Shown here: positions 5,209-5,906 of the stretch, piece by piece | Layout of the letters: each line of letters starts with the position of its first letter | Position numbering within the stretch: position 1 is the first letter of the stretch | Notes under the pieces: generated by a model | What the model saw: only the letters and a program-made list of their open reading frames with translations | Told to the model about the DNA's origin: nothing | The model's database searches: none | DNA from: Actinomycetota bacterium | GTDB taxonomy: Bacteria; Actinomycetota; Actinomycetes; S36-B12; UBA5976 | Assembly (NCBI GenBank): GCA_009704345.1 | Contig: WLEH01000076.1 | Span: 1 to 5,906, forward strand | Direction: 5' to 3' | Length of the DNA: 5,906 nucleotides | Translations under genes and position numbers: made by a program

Positions 5209-5906
5209 TTTTTGAGATAACTAACGCTGCACTCTGCGCCAATTCTGCGGTGCCATCAATTACTAAATCCGCCTTTAGTGGTGGTTCGTAATTCTGTCCC
5301 ATGCCAGTCATGTTCGGCAGATTACCAGCTTGTGCTTTGGCGTAAAGTCCTTTCGGATCTCGTTGGGCACAAATCTCAACGGGCGTATCAACAAATACCT
5401 CAATGAACTCACCTGTTGGGAATATCTCTTTCACAGCATCTCGGTCACTTCTAAATGGTGACACCAGTGAGACTAAAACGACCAAGCCAGCATCCACCAT
5501 CAACTTAGCGACTTCACCTACGCGGCGAACATTCTCTGCTCGATCAGTTGCGGTAAAACCTAGATCCTTATTCAAGCCAGTTCGCACGTTATCGCCATCG
5601 AGCAGATAAGTGTGAACCCCAGCTGCATAAAGTCGGCGCTCTACTTCATTCGCCAAAGTTGATTTACCAGAGCCTGGCAGGCCAGTTAACCAAATTACTT
5701 TTGGTGTTTGAGCTTTTAGTCGACCGCGAGCTTCTTTGTTTATCTCAAACTCGTGTGGCACCACGTTAAATGAGCGACGCAGCACATGGTGCACCATGCC
5801 AGCAGCAACAGTGTGTTTAGTAACTCGATCTACCAACAGGAAACCACCGGTATCTCGCACATCACTGTAAAGATCCAGCGGAATTGGCTTCTCAGTTGCA
5901 ATGGTG
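5198..5906 (-). CDS. cysNC: Bifunctional sulfate adenylyltransferase subunit 1 / adenylylsulfate kinase, C-terminal part
   Basis: The last 235 residues of a CysN-CysC fusion, open at the right edge. CysN is the GTPase subunit of ATP sulfurylase, and CysC phosphorylates APS to PAPS. Visible residues 1-55 are the final beta-barrel of CysN (LDLYSDVRDTGGFLLVD, then TVAAGMV at 32-38). The APS kinase domain follows: P-loop GLPGSGKST (75-83), DGDNVRTGLNKDLGF (103-117), RAENVRRVGEVAKL (122-135), VSPFRSDRD (148-156) with the conserved serine S149, and QRDPKGLYAKA (181-191). All CysC motifs are intact. An internal GTG at 5860 could be mistaken for a start, but the frame and CysN similarity continue upstream to the edge. 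The fused form is the one known from mycobacteria. The partner cysD would be expected further upstream, outside the window. The gene faces purE tail to tail with an 11 bp overlap. Confidence 0.93.
   Translation of the reverse strand, partial: TIATEKPIPLDLYSDVRDTGGFLLVDRVTKHTVAAGMVHHVLRRSFNVVPHEFEINKEARGRLKAQTPKVIWLTGLPGSGKSTLANEVERRLYAAGVHTYLLDGDNVRTGLNKDLGFTATDRAENVRRVGEVAKLMVDAGLVVLVSLVSPFRSDRDAVKEIFPTGEFIEVFVDTPVEICAQRDPKGLYAKAQAGNLPNMTGMGQNYEPPLKADLVIDGTAELAQSAALVISKIMG
5785..5798. repeat. Perfect 14-base palindrome inside cysNC
   Basis: CATGGTGCACCATG equals its reverse complement. It lies in the codons for the end of the CysN part (MVHHV). It may well be chance. Confidence 0.5.

Noticed and set aside
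5160..5225. Possible intrinsic terminator between purE and cysNC
   Set aside because: T-runs are present but no preceding G/C-rich hairpin can be drawn on either strand.
5858..5860. GTG as the start of a stand-alone cysC
   Set aside because: The frame stays open to the window edge, and residues before and after the GTG match the CysN C-terminal barrel, so this is an internal valine codon.
1..5906. A new defence, mobile or accessory system
   Set aside because: Every stretch is accounted for by conserved housekeeping genes with intact motifs. No repeats in arrays, integrase, transposase, toxin-antitoxin pair or compositional break is visible.

Overview
The window reads as a compact piece of an actinobacterial chromosome. 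Gene order, protein motifs and family sub-types all point that way: an acyl-CoA carboxylase cluster (beta, epsilon, Maf, alpha) lies divergent to birA, purK and purE, an arrangement also known from mycobacteria and streptomycetes. Base composition is unusually moderate for that phylum (roughly mid-40s % GC by eye). Genes are packed with overlaps or gaps of a few bases. Together these suggest a genome-streamlined, low-GC actinobacterium such as the freshwater acI/Nanopelagicales type. The lineage call is inference; the phylum call is fairly secure.

Layout. Positions 2729 down to 1 (minus strand) form one apparent operon: accD (carboxyltransferase beta), accE (tiny epsilon subunit, ATGA overlap with accD), maf (nucleotide pyrophosphatase, 2 bp after accE), then the start of the biotin carboxylase/BCCP alpha subunit, which runs off the left edge. 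Positions 2767 to 5208 (plus strand) form a second operon: birA (biotin-protein ligase without a DNA-binding domain), purK (overlapping birA by 11 bp) and purE (14 bp after purK). The two operons diverge from only 37 bp, where candidate -10 elements for the two strands lie almost exactly on top of each other. On the right, the 3' end of a CysN-CysC fusion gene (ATP sulfurylase large subunit / APS kinase) converges on purE, and the two stop regions overlap by 11 bp.

How the genes fit together. AccD, AccE and the alpha subunit form a biotin-dependent acyl-CoA carboxylase making malonyl-CoA and/or methylmalonyl-CoA. BirA attaches biotin to the carrier domain of the alpha subunit, so enzyme and activating ligase share one divergent promoter region. 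PurK and PurE do the bicarbonate-dependent carboxylation of AIR in purine synthesis. PurK and biotin carboxylase are both ATP-grasp enzymes that activate bicarbonate. CysNC belongs to sulfate activation (PAPS formation).

I found no mobile element, CRISPR array, RNA gene or clear intrinsic terminator, and no unknown defence or accessory system. No stretch over 300 bases lacks a gene. The points most worth checking are a valine at the acyl-CoA-selectivity position of AccD, the overlapping divergent promoter with a probable leaderless GTG start for birA, and sulfate-activation capacity in this kind of genome.
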